Of a DNA stretch of 64,000 nucleotides, positions 44,179-54,625 are shown piece by piece. Where the stretch lies: positions 63,991,501-64,055,500 of the forward strand of contig NC_090983.1 of NCBI RefSeq assembly GCF_041146395.1, in the 5' to 3' direction. The translations under genes and the position numbers were made by a program. The notes under the pieces were generated by a model, which was not told where the DNA came from, ran no database searches, and worked only from the letters and a program-made list of their open reading frames with translations. Position 1 is the first letter of the stretch, and the number at the start of each line of letters is the position of its first letter. This DNA comes from Eulemur rufifrons (lineage: Eukaryota > Chordata > Mammalia > Primates > Lemuridae).

Positions 44179-44666
44179 GTTAACCAGCAATCATGCTGCT
44201 TCGGTGGGACACCTCTGTGGACTATATTCTGACAGAGAGCAAAGAGTTAACCTGGTCCTGGGGAAGACTGTAAATGTACACTGCTGTCTTTTCTCCATAA
44301 CAACAAACTGCCTTTGATCTTTGTTATTGATGGGGGTTGAGAAAAGTACATTTGCCTGATCAAAAGCTGCATATTAAGTGTCAAAGACTGCGATAATCTG
44401 TTCTAGTAAAATACCACATCTGGCATAGCAGTTGTGATTTTGATTGCCACTTGTTTATGTTTACTTTGGTTCTCTGTCATTCACAATTATCCCTCTAGTT
44501 TTTGCAGGGGCCAAATAGGTGAATTGATTGGTGGTATCTCGTCATCCTTCAGGTCTTTGATGGTGGTGCTAATTTCTGCAATTTCTCCTGAGATGCAGCA
44601 TTGCAGTTTCAGGGATTTTCCGGTGTCTCTTCCAAACACATAGTGGCTCTTATTTCTCTGGTCAAG

Positions 44667-44674
44667 GAACTAAT
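44667..44674. repeat. possible target site duplication of the nested L1 (left)
   Basis: GAACTAAT here versus GACCTAAT at 48705-48712, 7 of 8 matching, at the two edges of the L1. Confidence 0.5.
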
Positions 44675-47600
44675 CTTTTTAAAAAAATTATTATGGGTAC
44701 ATAATAGTCATATATCTTTATAGGGTACATGTGATATTTTGATACAGGCATACAATGTGAACTAATAAAATCAGAGTAATTAGGGTATCCATCACCTCAC
44801 GTATTTATCATTTCTTAGCGTTAGGAACATTCTAATTCTACTGTTTTAGTTATTTTAAAGTATGCCCTAAGTTATTGCTGATTATAGTCACTTTGTTGTG
44901 CTATCAAATATTGTTCATTCTACCTATCTACTACATTCTTGCACCCATTAACCATCCCTACTTTATCTCCTACCCCACTACCCTTTCCTGCCTCTGGTAA
45001 CCATCATTCTACTGTCTCTATGAGATCAATTGTTTTTAATATTCAGCTCCACATATGAGTGAGAACATGTGAGATTTGTCTTTCTGTGCTTGGCTTATTT
45101 CATTTAACATAACGTTCCACAGTTCCATCCATGTTGTTGCAAATGGAAGAATTTCATTCTTTTTTGTGGCTATATAATATTTCATTGTTTATATATACTA
45201 CAATTTCTTTCTTTCTGAATTCCCTTCCTTTGGATATATACCCAGCAGTGGGATTGCTGGGTCATATGGTAGTTCTATTTTTAGTTTTTTGAGGAAACTT
45301 CATACTGTTTTCCATAGTGGTTGCACTAATTTACATTCCCACCAATAGGGTATGAGGGTTCCCCTTTCTCCACATCCTTGCCAGCATTTGTTATTGCCTT
45401 TTTGATGAAAGCCATTTTAACTGGGGTGAGATGACATCTCATTGTAGTTTTGAGTTGCATATATCTGATGACTAATGATGTTGAGCATTTCCTCATATAC
45501 CTGTTGGCCATTTGTATGTCTTTTTTTGAGAAATGTCTATTCAGATCCTTTGCCCATTTTTTAATCAGATTATTTGATTTTTTCCTATTGAGTGGTAAGA
45601 GTTCCTTATATATTCTAGTTATTAATACCTTGTCAGTTGGGTAGTTTGCAATATTTTCTCCCATTCTGTGGGTTGTCTCCTCACTTTGTTGATTGTTTCC
45701 TTTGCTTAGCTTGATGTGATCTCATTTGTCCAATTTTGCTTTGGTTGCCTGTGCTTTGAGGGTATTCCTCAAGAAGTCCTTGCCCAGACCAATGTCCTAA
45801 AGCATTTCCCCAATGTTTTCTTTTAGCAGTTTCATAGTTTCAGGTCTTAGATTTAAGTCTTTAATCCATTTTGCTTTGATTTTTATGTGTGGTTTCACTC
45901 TTCTGCATATGAATACACGGTTTTTCCAGTAGCATTTATTGAGGAGACTGTCCTTTCTCCATTGTGTGTTCTTGACATCTTTGTTGACAATAAGTTCACT
46001 ATAGATGTGTGGATTTATTTTTGGGTTCTCTATTATGTTCCATTGGTCTGTGTGTCTGTTTTTATGCCAGTACCATGCTGTTTTGTTTACTACAGCTCTG
46101 TAGTATAATTTGAAGTCAGTTAATGTGATTCCTCCAGTTTTGTTCTTTTTGCTCAGAATGGCTTTGGCTATTTTGGGTCTTTTGTGATTCCACATAAATT
46201 TTAGGATTATTTTTTTCTATTTCTGTGAAGGCTGTCATTGGTATTTTGTTGGAGATTGCACTGAGTCTGTCGATTGCTTTGGGTAGTATGGACATTTTAA
46301 CAACATTGATTCTTCCAATCTACAAGCCTGGAATATCTTTCCATTTTTTCATGTCTTCTTCAATTTATTTTATAAATGTTTTATAGTTTTCATTATAAAG
46401 ATCTTTTACTTCTTTGATTAAGTTTATACTTAGGTATTTTATTTTATTTGTAGCCATTATAAATGGGATTACCTTCTAAGTTTCTTTTTCAGATCACTTC
46501 CTGTTGGCATATAGAAATGCTACTGATTTTTGTGTGTTGATTTTGTATCCTGTAATTTTACTGAATTTTTTTTCATCAGTTCTAATAGTTGTTTTTGTGG
46601 AGTCATTAAGTCTTTCTAGATATAAGATCATATTGTTTGCAAACAAGGATGATTTGACTTCTTCCTTTACAATTTGGATGCCCTTTATTTCTTTCCCTTA
46701 TCTGATTACTGTAGTTAGAAATTCCAGTACTATGTTGAATAACAGTGGTGAAAGTTGGCATCTTTGTCTTGTTCCACATCTTAGAGGAAAGGCTTTCAGT
46801 TTTTCTGCATTCAGTATGATATTCATTGTGGGTCTGTCATATATGACTTTTATCACATTGAGGTAAGTTCCTTCTATACCCAGTTTTTGAGAGTTTTTAT
46901 AATGAAGGGATGTCGAATTCTACTGAATGCTTTTTCAGCCTCAATTGAAATGATCATATGGTTTTCGTCCTTTGTTCTGTTGATATGATATATCACATTG
47001 ATTGATTTGCTTATGTTGAACTATCCTTACATCCTTGAGATGAATCCTTCTTGATCATGATAAATAATCTTTTTAATGTGTTACTGAATTTTGTTGAGGA
47101 TTTTTGTATCTATGTTTATCAGGGACATTGGCCTATAATTTTCATTTTTTTTTTTTTGCCTTTGTCTAGTTTTGGTATCAGGGTGATACAGGCCTTGTAG
47201 AATGAGTTTGGGAATATCCCCTTTTCCTTGAGTTTTTGGAATAGTTTAAGTAGGATTGATATTATTAATAGTTCTTCTTTGAATGCTTTGTGGAATTCAG
47301 CAGTGAAGCCTTCAGGTCCCAGGCTTTGCTTTGGTGAAGACTTTATTACTGCCTCTATCTCATTACTTGTTATTGGTTTATTCAGATTTTGGATTTTTTC
47401 CGGGTTCAATCTTGATAAATTGTGTGTGTCTAGGAATTTATCCATTTCTTCTAGATTTCCCAATTTATTGGCATATAGTAGATTCTAATGACCCTTTGGA
47501 TTTCTGCAGTATCAGTTGTAATATCTTCTTTTTCATTGCTGATTTTACTTATTTGGATCTTCTATCTTTTTTTCTTACTCTAGCTAACAGTGAGTGTGTC

Positions 47601-48704
47601 AATTTTGTTTATCTTTTCAAAAAACAAACTTTTCATTTCATTGATCTTTTGTAATTTTTTGGTTTCAATTTCATTTATTTCTGCTCTGATCTTTATTATT
47701 TCTTTTCTTCTACTAATTTTGGGTTTGGTTTGCTCTTGTTTTTCTAGTTCTTTGAGATACATTGTTTGCTTATTTGAAGCTTTTCTACTTTTTTTATGTA
47801 GACACTTATTGCTATAAGCTTTCCTCTTATTAATGCTTTTCCTGTATCCCATAGGTTTTGATATGCTGTGTTTTCATTTTCATTTGTTTTTAGAAATTTT
47901 TTAATTTCCTTCTTACTCTTTTTATTGATGTATTGGTTATTCAGGAGCATATTAATTAATTTCCATGTGTTTGCCTATTTTCAAATGTTCCTCTTGTTAT
48001 TGATTTCTGGTTTTATTCCATTGTGTTCAGAGAAAATACTTGGTATGATTTCAATTTTTTTGAAATTTTAAAGACATGTTTTGTGGCCTAACATATGGTT
48101 TATCCTTGAGAATGATCCATGAGCTAAGGAGAAGAATGTGTATTCTGTAGCTGTTGGATGAAATGTTCTGTAGATATCTATTAGGTCCATTTGGTTTATA
48201 GTGCAGTTAAGGTCCATCCTTGTTGATTTTCTCTCTGGATGATCTGTCCAATGCTGAAAGTGGAGTGTTGAGGTCTCCAGCAATTATTGTATTGGGATGT
48301 ATTTCTTGCTTTAGCTCTGATAATATTTGCTTTATGTAACAGTGCTCCAGTATTGGGTGGATATATATTAAGAATTGTTATGTCTTTTTGCTGAATGGAC
48401 CTCTTTATCATTATATAATGACATTCTTTGTCTCTTTTTACAGTTTTTGTCTTGAAATCTATTTTATCTGATAGAAGTATAGTTATTCTTGCTCTTTTTT
48501 GGTTTCTATTTGTATGGAATACCCTCTTCTGTCCCTTTATTTTCAGTCTGTGTGTGTCTTTATAGGTGAAGTGGGTTTCTCGCAGAGAACATATAGTTGG
48601 CTCTTTTTTAAAAAATATATTCATCCAGTCTATGTCTTTTGATTGGAGAGTTTAGTCCATTCACATTCAGTGTTATTGATAGGTAACGACTTACTACTGC
48701 CAAT
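44675..48704 (-). mobile_element. 4.0-kb L1 LINE (L1MA/L1PB style), 5'-truncated, nested in ERVL
   Basis: Antisense L1 from a short T-rich remnant of the A-tail at the left (about 44675) through the 3' UTR and almost all of ORF2. It ends on the right close to the ORF2 start, so ORF1 and the 5' UTR are missing. Style and divergence suggest an L1MA/L1PB age class. It separates two collinear halves of one ERVL element, so it inserted later. Plus-strand frames within it are shadows. Confidence 0.92.
45050..48704 (-). pseudogene. L1 ORF2 pseudogene (endonuclease, reverse transcriptase, C-terminal region)
   Basis: ORF2 encodes the endonuclease and reverse transcriptase of L1. Pieces stay open in separate frames: endonuclease N-terminus and core at 48196-48690 (with an R-E-T-H segment where L1 has a QETH-type active-site motif, and a DTHRLKIKG block), start of RT at 47119-47463, C-terminal parts at 45797-46195 ([15 protein letters not shown]) and 45326-45664 ([20 protein letters not shown]). 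At 46626-46643 the RT active site reads F-A-N-N instead of F-A-D-D. Stops and frameshifts occur throughout, so the gene is dead. Confidence 0.92.
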
Positions 48705-50060
48705 GACCTAATTTTGACTGCACTAAGGGACTGGGAAAATGATTACAGAGATGGCCTATGGACCCACTGGACTACTATGAGATGGATATGGTCCAGGGTT
48801 ACATTCATTGTCTGGCTTCGATAAGCCTCTCTCTGATGAAGGGTCACAATAGCATTTTGAATTCCTTGCTATTGGAGCCAGCTCAGACTCTTGTCTAACA
48901 GTCCTTGAATGGTCTGGGTATTCTCCTTTCCCCAGTGTACATACATCTGGTATCCTGGTAAATAGTTTCAGGTCCCTTAGGAAAAGGATAAGGAGATATT
49001 TATTTTATATAGTTGCAATAGTGTTGCAGAATACTTACAAATGGGACCTAACCTCTTTGATAGCCAATGAGCTCTGTCTGGATCAGAAACTGAGCTCTAG
49101 GTCTGGGGACAGACTTAGATATAGAAACCGGGTGAGTGACTGTGATTTTCCATTGTGGTGACTGATATCAATTTTTTTGCTTTCCAGATACCACCTATTG
49201 TTTATGTGGATTAAGGAGAACTCTAGTTGGCTGCCCATCCATCTTGATCTCATGGTTTGTTAACAATTGCTACAGATCCCTGTGGATCACAGCACCTTTA
49301 TTGTCACTCTGGCCTTGCTGCCTATTCAGTGATTATGACAACCCTGTTTCTGTGAAGACAAATTAGCCTCCTCTATTTCAGAATCCTATCAATTTCACTG
49401 ATACTGGGAAAACTAGTTCCAACATCGCACCTCCCACTCTCAACAGCTGCAACCAAGCTTTTGCCACAATGTTGGAGCTCCCCTCACTACTCATTCTCTA
49501 TTGACTGAGTGTAAGAGTGTTCTTTAGACCCCTCAGGTAACATAGTAGGTGGTGAGTTCTTTGATTTAACACAATAAATCCATGACAACACTCCTACCTC
49601 CCTGAGCCTTTCAATCCCTTCCCCAATATTCTGCCAAGGCCTGATTTACCTGATTATTTTGATAAGGTCTAAGCTTTAAGGAAGAATCCCAGCAGTGTAT
49701 TAGGACCAATTCTGTAAGTCCTTGCTAAGATATTGAACTCCATGTCACTGGGGAGTGTTCCAATGTCAATAAATTCTCCTCTTTGCAGCCTTATACTCTA
49801 ACCTCATATATGAACACTCTCAAGATCTGCCCTTACACTTGTTCCCCTGGTTTCTTCTGGGCATATCAACTTGGTCTTGCAATTCTTTGGCTGTGCTATT
49901 TCCTCCCAGAGCTGATACCACATACACATGACAGTCGTGCTGTGATCTAAACATGTCTATCATTACAGCTCTTACTCCACAGGATAGGAACCGAGGGAGG
50001 GTTCTGCTAGCTGTTTAGTATATGCACTTAGAGATTAGAGAAATAACTTTCTGGTGGGTC
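48705..50060 (-). mobile_element. ERVL-type endogenous retrovirus, gag/protease/RT-proximal part (right half)
   Basis: Continuation of the ERVL element beyond the L1, 5' part on the minus strand. Familiar blocks include 'ttttgactgcactaagggac', 'gtaaatagtttcaggtccct', 'tccctgtggatcacagcacc' and 'ttagcctcctctatttcaga'. No open frame of useful length. The right boundary is uncertain; no LTR was read before the DNA transposon at 50165. Confidence 0.7.
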
Positions 50061-50164
50061 CAGAGACAGTGAGGAGAGATGGGGGCAGAACAAAAAGGAG
50101 AAGAGACTATCTTATGAAGTGTCTTCCTCAGATGAGATTTTTGCAGAGTTTCTAGGTCACGGTT

Positions 50165-50340
50165 TCTTAACAGTGGCACCATTGACATTTGGGCTGGATA
50201 ATTCTTTGTTGTGAGGGGTTATGCTGTACACTGTAGGATATTAACAATGGCCTCTACCTATTAGGTGACAATAGCACCTCCCTCCCTTGGTTGTGATAAC
50301 CATATCTCCCCTGGTGGACCACTGCTGAGATGTTAGGAGG
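50165..50340 (+). mobile_element. nonautonomous DNA transposon relic, family not named
   Basis: 'ggcaccattgacatttgggc', 'tggataattctttgttgtga', 'acactgtaggatattaacaa', 'tggcctctacctattaggtg' follow a very common ~200-bp mammalian DNA transposon fossil of hAT type. I am not sure of its Repbase name. Confidence 0.7.
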
Positions 50341-50534
50341 CTGCTCTCCTCCTGCAGCCAGGCTCCTGACATGTCTTTTGGGCGATGGCGGGATGCCTCA
50401 GGGTGCAGCAGAGGAGATCCGCCATGAGGCTATACCTGTGCACATCTAGTAGCTGCAGCAATGGCTGGAGCAAAACAGTGGCCTAAGAAGTTGTAACCCA
50501 GGGCATAAAATGTCTCTGACAGAGAGGTACATAA

Positions 50535-50790
50535 CATGCCCCTCATTTCACAGATGGGAACACTGAGGCTCAGGAAAGTTAAACAACTTAAGTTGATGTA
50601 CTGGGACATAAAGATATATAAGACATAATACATCCCCTCAGGGAACTCTCAGTCCAGCAAATTGTGAGATATTATATAATAAATAATTGCATGTAAGTGC
50701 TGATAAGGTCATACAATCAGTAAATGAGTAACAGAGCTAAAAACAGAATGAGGTTTATTTGACTTCCAATCTGTACCCATCTTAGTATAT
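50535..50790 (-). mobile_element. MIR SINE interrupted by an L2-like piece
   Basis: MIR part 1 at about 50535-50591 ('cacagatgggaacactgagg', 'ctcaggaaagttaaacaact') and part 2 at about 50690-50790 ('tcatacaatcagtaaatgag', 'taacagagct') join in the correct order. Between them lies L2-like sequence. Confidence 0.7.
50592..50705 (-). mobile_element. L2 LINE 3' fragment inside MIR
   Basis: 'aagatatataagacataata', 'catcccctcagggaactctc', 'agtccagcaaattgtgagat' and 'tgcatgtaagtgctgataag' follow the antisense L2 3' order. Confidence 0.6.
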
Positions 50791-50824
50791 AGATATGCCT
50801 CAGGATTTTATTATGTTTACTGCC

Positions 50825-50965
50825 TGCTGGAACTTTTGCTAAATTATTTGCATACCTCATATCATTTAACGCTTGTAGAAATCTAATTTAGTGGGTATTC
50901 TCACCCCCTGACCCCGCACCATTTTTCAGCTAAGGAAGTGGCCCTTTCTTATACACCCTCCTATG
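50825..50965 (-). mobile_element. MIR SINE fragment
   Basis: 'cctcatatcatttaacgctt', 'tagtgggtattctcacc' and 'tttttcagctaaggaagtgg' follow the antisense MIR order. Confidence 0.6.
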
Positions 50966-51947
50966 CCCTAGACACTATGCCCTGTACTTAAAGAGACATT
51001 GCTTTGTAGAGGAGGGTGACCTCAGACTGATAAGATCAATGTGGACAGCTCGGAGGTGCAGGCACAGGGCAGTGCAACGTGTTGCTAGAAACAGGAGAGC
51101 CCAGTGACCGATTCCATTAACTCCATCTTCATCCTCCAGCAGTGTGACTAATTGCGATACAGGCTGGTACTAAGTAGCTCAACTCTTTTTAAGAGTGGCT
51201 TGTGAAACTGTGGAAACTATCTAAAAATATATAACTAATGTGTGAGAAATAATGCTGTTACAAGGGAATTGATAACGAAGGATAATGGGAAAAGGAAGAA
51301 ATAGCAAGTTGGAGCTAATTACCAGGGAAAGCCCCCTGACACCGAGAATGGTGAGCTAGGATAATGGTCTCCTGAGGGGGGTGGCAGAATCACCATCAGT
51401 TAGTACATTTAAAAATAGGCAACAGAGCGCTAGAAACTGGGCTATTGGGAATAATGTTGCATTAGGCAGGAAAGGAGGTAATTGACTAAGTGACCTAATA
51501 TTAAGAGCTTTCTTTCTCATGAATTTCTAGAATTCGGAAAAAAAAAAAATAAAACCTTATAGGCTGTATACAGAAATGTAGGGATCTAATGACTGGAGAT
51601 GCCTAAATATAGCTTCAAATTATTCATAAATGCAAAATGAGAGCAGCCGTGCCCCAGATGGAGCATAACACGAGGGTCAGAGGGAATGCAGAAGGTGGAC
51701 GGGAAAGCTGAAGCAGTGTCAGGAGTCAGATTTCTCTGATGCTCTCAGATGGGGCAGTGTCCAAGCACACCAGAGCAAAGAAGCCTGTGTTAGTTAATCA
51801 TCCAGCTCTCTTTTCCACTGCTCTTTCAATCCTATTCTACCACGATGGAAGAGAATTTATATAGACCACCATTTGTGGACTCCTATACAGTTCATATCTT
51901 CCAAGTCAGTGCTCTCCCTGCCTTAAAACTGGAGCTGTAGCACGGTC
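50966..51947. other. unassigned sequence; AT-rich homeodomain-like cores
   Basis: No gene or repeat assigned. 51120-51540 is repeat-free by eye and carries several TAATT/ATTA cores, for example 'gactaattgcg', 'gctaattaccag' and 'ggtaattgactaag'. A10 near 51541. Confidence 0.4.
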
Positions 51948-52115
51948 TTCAAGAGCTCTTTCCCAAAGCGGAGTCCCAAAGCTTGACTCTAGCCCCAGGG
52001 AGCCTTGCTAAAAATGCAGATTTCAGGATCTCACTGTAGATCCATGGAAACAGTATGTCTGGGGAGGGATCTATGAATCTGCACTTTTAAGAAGTTCCCT
52101 AAGTCTTATATACAC
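51948..52115 (-). mobile_element. MER5-type hAT-Charlie relic
   Basis: 'ccccagggagccttgctaaa', 'aatgcagatttcaggatctc', 'ctgcacttttaagaagttcc' follow the reversed MER5A order. Terminal repeats are weak. Confidence 0.7.
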
Positions 52116-53435
52116 CATTATACTGGAGAAACTTCCCCAAGGAAAGGTCACACTGGCTAAACCAAAAGAAACCTCCTGGGGGTGGGGAAGTATAGTGCAA
52201 CCTTCCTCCCCTCTTCCTTCATTTGCTTTAGGATTTTCCTTTACTCACAACCAGATGAGATCTCCTTTAACTTTCATAGCACCCTTGCACTTATAAGTAT
52301 GTATATATACTCACCTATAATTTATATTTTACCTGCTTGCAAAAGGCTTTAGTATAATTTTCTTGTATGTCTAATATGCTAATTATTATTTCTCTGCTTT
52401 GTATTTGTGGTGCTGTTTTGACCCGTCGGAGGACAGAGATTATGTTGTAGTCATCTTTCCATCCTTCACAATTTTGTGAATATTTTTATTGAATGCAACT
52501 AAGTCAAAACTGTAAAAAAAAAAAAAAAAAAGTAACAAAAACAGGGCATGCAACAGAAACCCAGGGCATGTTGGCTTTGCCAATGTGAGAAGGCTGATCA
52601 CTCGGCTTCGTGTCAAGACCTGGCTTTTGCTTCTAGCTCTACCAATAATCCCATATAAAAATTTGAGCAAGTCGCGTGGCCTCACAGTTCCCCACGACCC
52701 ACAACCCCCACCGTAAGCAGGAATAACAATCACTTTCTTGTTTTTCTCCCAAAGCAGCAAGCAGCGGAGAGAGTAAGCATGATAACATCACTATTAAAAG
52801 CTACTTTTCACTTAGGACAGCCACAAATGACATCAACATTATCAACATCATCATTTCACAATCTCCAAACCATTGAACAGAGTTCAGTCTGGGTTCCCCA
52901 GAGATAATTATTTTACTTCACACCAGGACATACAAGAAAAGATAAAACAGGAAAAAACAAAGATTCCAGGAATTACATCTAGTTAAAATGTATGTCAGTA
53001 ATCAGTCTTTGAATGCAGTTCCCCCGATAATGCTAGATATCAGGACAAGGAAAATAATTGGCATTGTTTAATTTTTGACATGGCACCTAATGAACAGCTA
53101 AACCATTTTCATAGAAGGCAAAATTACAGCGCTGCTGCTGCTGCTGGCGCGGCTACTGTGTCTAAAGTTAATTGGATTTTCTATTATGATGAGGCTTGTT
53201 TTTCAGAATTTAATCTCTTAGTCTCTACCGGTTGCCCTGAGCTGATGGTGAGACAGGAGATTATATAGGGCATGTGAAGTGAATCTCGGGTTGGGGGGGA
53301 ACCTCATTAGGTCAAAGAACCCTCAGGTTTATTAGGGTATTATGTTGTGCAAGCAGGAGCCAGGATTTGTGTAGAATATATGTCTTCTCAATGTGGAGTT
53401 TTTCAGGAGAGAAAACTGACTACTTGTTATTGTGC
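52116..53435. other. unassigned sequence with A-run and short GCT repeat
   Basis: A-run of 18 at 52514-52531. A GCT-repeat (about 53131-53146) lies in a 62-codon ATG frame at 53080-53268, which reads an alanine run (AAAAAGAA) but has no recognisable domain. Confidence 0.45.
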
Positions 53436-53537
53436 TCTCTTCCCTCCCTCCCTTCCTCTCCCCTCCCTTCCTCTCCTCTCTCCTCTCTCTCTCTCTCTCT
53501 CTCCTCCCTCCCTTTCTGTCTTTCCTTCTCTCCTAGG
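53436..53537. repeat. polypyrimidine (CT)n/(CCCTT)n microsatellite
   Basis: About 100 bases almost purely C and T on the plus strand, with a pure CT core at about 53483-53502. Confidence 0.95.
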
Positions 53538-54544
53538 CAGTAATGTGTTTTAGTTCCATTAGGATGTTGAGTTGAGTGTTATCTGTGCATACTGGAACAA
53601 AACAGCAATATCAACTTCTTTTCTAGTCCAAGGGATTGCTTTCCAAATTACCTAATTTAGCTCTGTTGTTCTGAAACAAGAAAAGAGCCTTCGAAGTGAG
53701 AGAACCAATGTGAAAAAAGTTCCAGCAGCTGGTAATGGGCTAGGAGAGAATGGGCCTAGTTGTGAAATGGACACTCACACCGCATCGTTAGCAACGGCGT
53801 GGCCGGGTATAAGCAGCGCTATACCTCAATGGCCCAGACAGTGAGTCCCTGACCAGATAGACTGGTGCACGCAAGGCGCGTGATGGCGTGGGAAAGCCAC
53901 CTGGCCTAGGTTTTCATACAGGAAGGACCTTCAATTTAGAGGTTAACATTCTCTATGAAAACAGGCTATTCATTAAGTCATTGTGTCTACCTGTTGGTAT
54001 TAAAAACATTAACTCATTGAGTGTAAACATTTAAAATATATCATCATTTTGTTAACCCCATTGTTGTAGTTCTTCATTTTTTTAAGTTACCAAGAGTCTA
54101 AAAACAAAGTGACTATGGGCCTCTTTAGACTGCTAGAGGCCGTGACCACTATCAGCACCTGCTGGAGGGTCTGATGTCAAGGAGAAGGGCTTCTGCACAT
54201 GCTCCCTGCTCATGGGTGCACCTGCTGAGAACCACGGACGTAGGCAGATTCCAAACTCTTTTTGAAAGCACTTCCCCAACTATCTGCCCTTTAATATCCC
54301 CAAACCAAAAATATATGTCTATGTCAATTTTTACATTAAATCTACTGAAATATTTGTTCTAATACTATGTTAAAGAAAGAGTATAAAAACGTTGCCTGGC
54401 ACTTGGGTAACTTAAAACAATTAAATAGCAATTGACAAAGTTGCAACCTTAAATAGAAACTGGGCTCTAGAAACTGAAAATTGCAGTCCAATCACAATTC
54501 CTCTTTCATTACAAAGCTTATCTTAGCCATACAATGGCAATAAA
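53538..54544. other. unassigned sequence with a small CpG cluster
   Basis: About ten CpGs fall in 53781-53888, far denser than the local average, with the near-palindromic GGTATAAGCAGCGCTATACC at 53806-53825. No gene recognised. Confidence 0.45.
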
Positions 54545-54625
54545 ACTTATATTTAGATAGCATTTTACATTTTAGAAAGCATGCTCATATATTATCTCAA
54601 GTTCCCTCAGTAGAAGAACAATACA
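54545..54625 (-). mobile_element. MIR-type fragment
   Basis: 'tagatagcattttacatttt' and 'catgctcatatattatctca' suggest an antisense MIR 3' end. Weak. Confidence 0.4.

Larger units (their letters stand above)
42425..44674 (-). mobile_element. ERVL-type endogenous retrovirus, pol 3' part (left half of split element)
   Basis: Read on the minus strand, this is decayed ERVL-class pol. Order from right to left: reverse transcriptase (about 44100-44660), a middle part probably corresponding to RNase H (about 43200-44050), and integrase (about 42430-42770). Frameshifts and stops break every frame. The element continues at 48705-50060 after a nested L1. No LTR was recognised on either side. Cannot be placed in a named ERVL subfamily without a search. 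Confidence 0.8.

Noticed and set aside
45450..48071. Plus-strand frames in the L1 region (hydrophobic, up to 120 codons) as membrane proteins
   Set aside because: They are antisense shadows of the L1 ORF2; the T-rich plus strand of an antisense L1 yields Phe/Leu/Ile-rich translations.
42425..50060. Intact provirus
   Set aside because: No LTR was recognised, every frame is broken, and the body is split by an L1.
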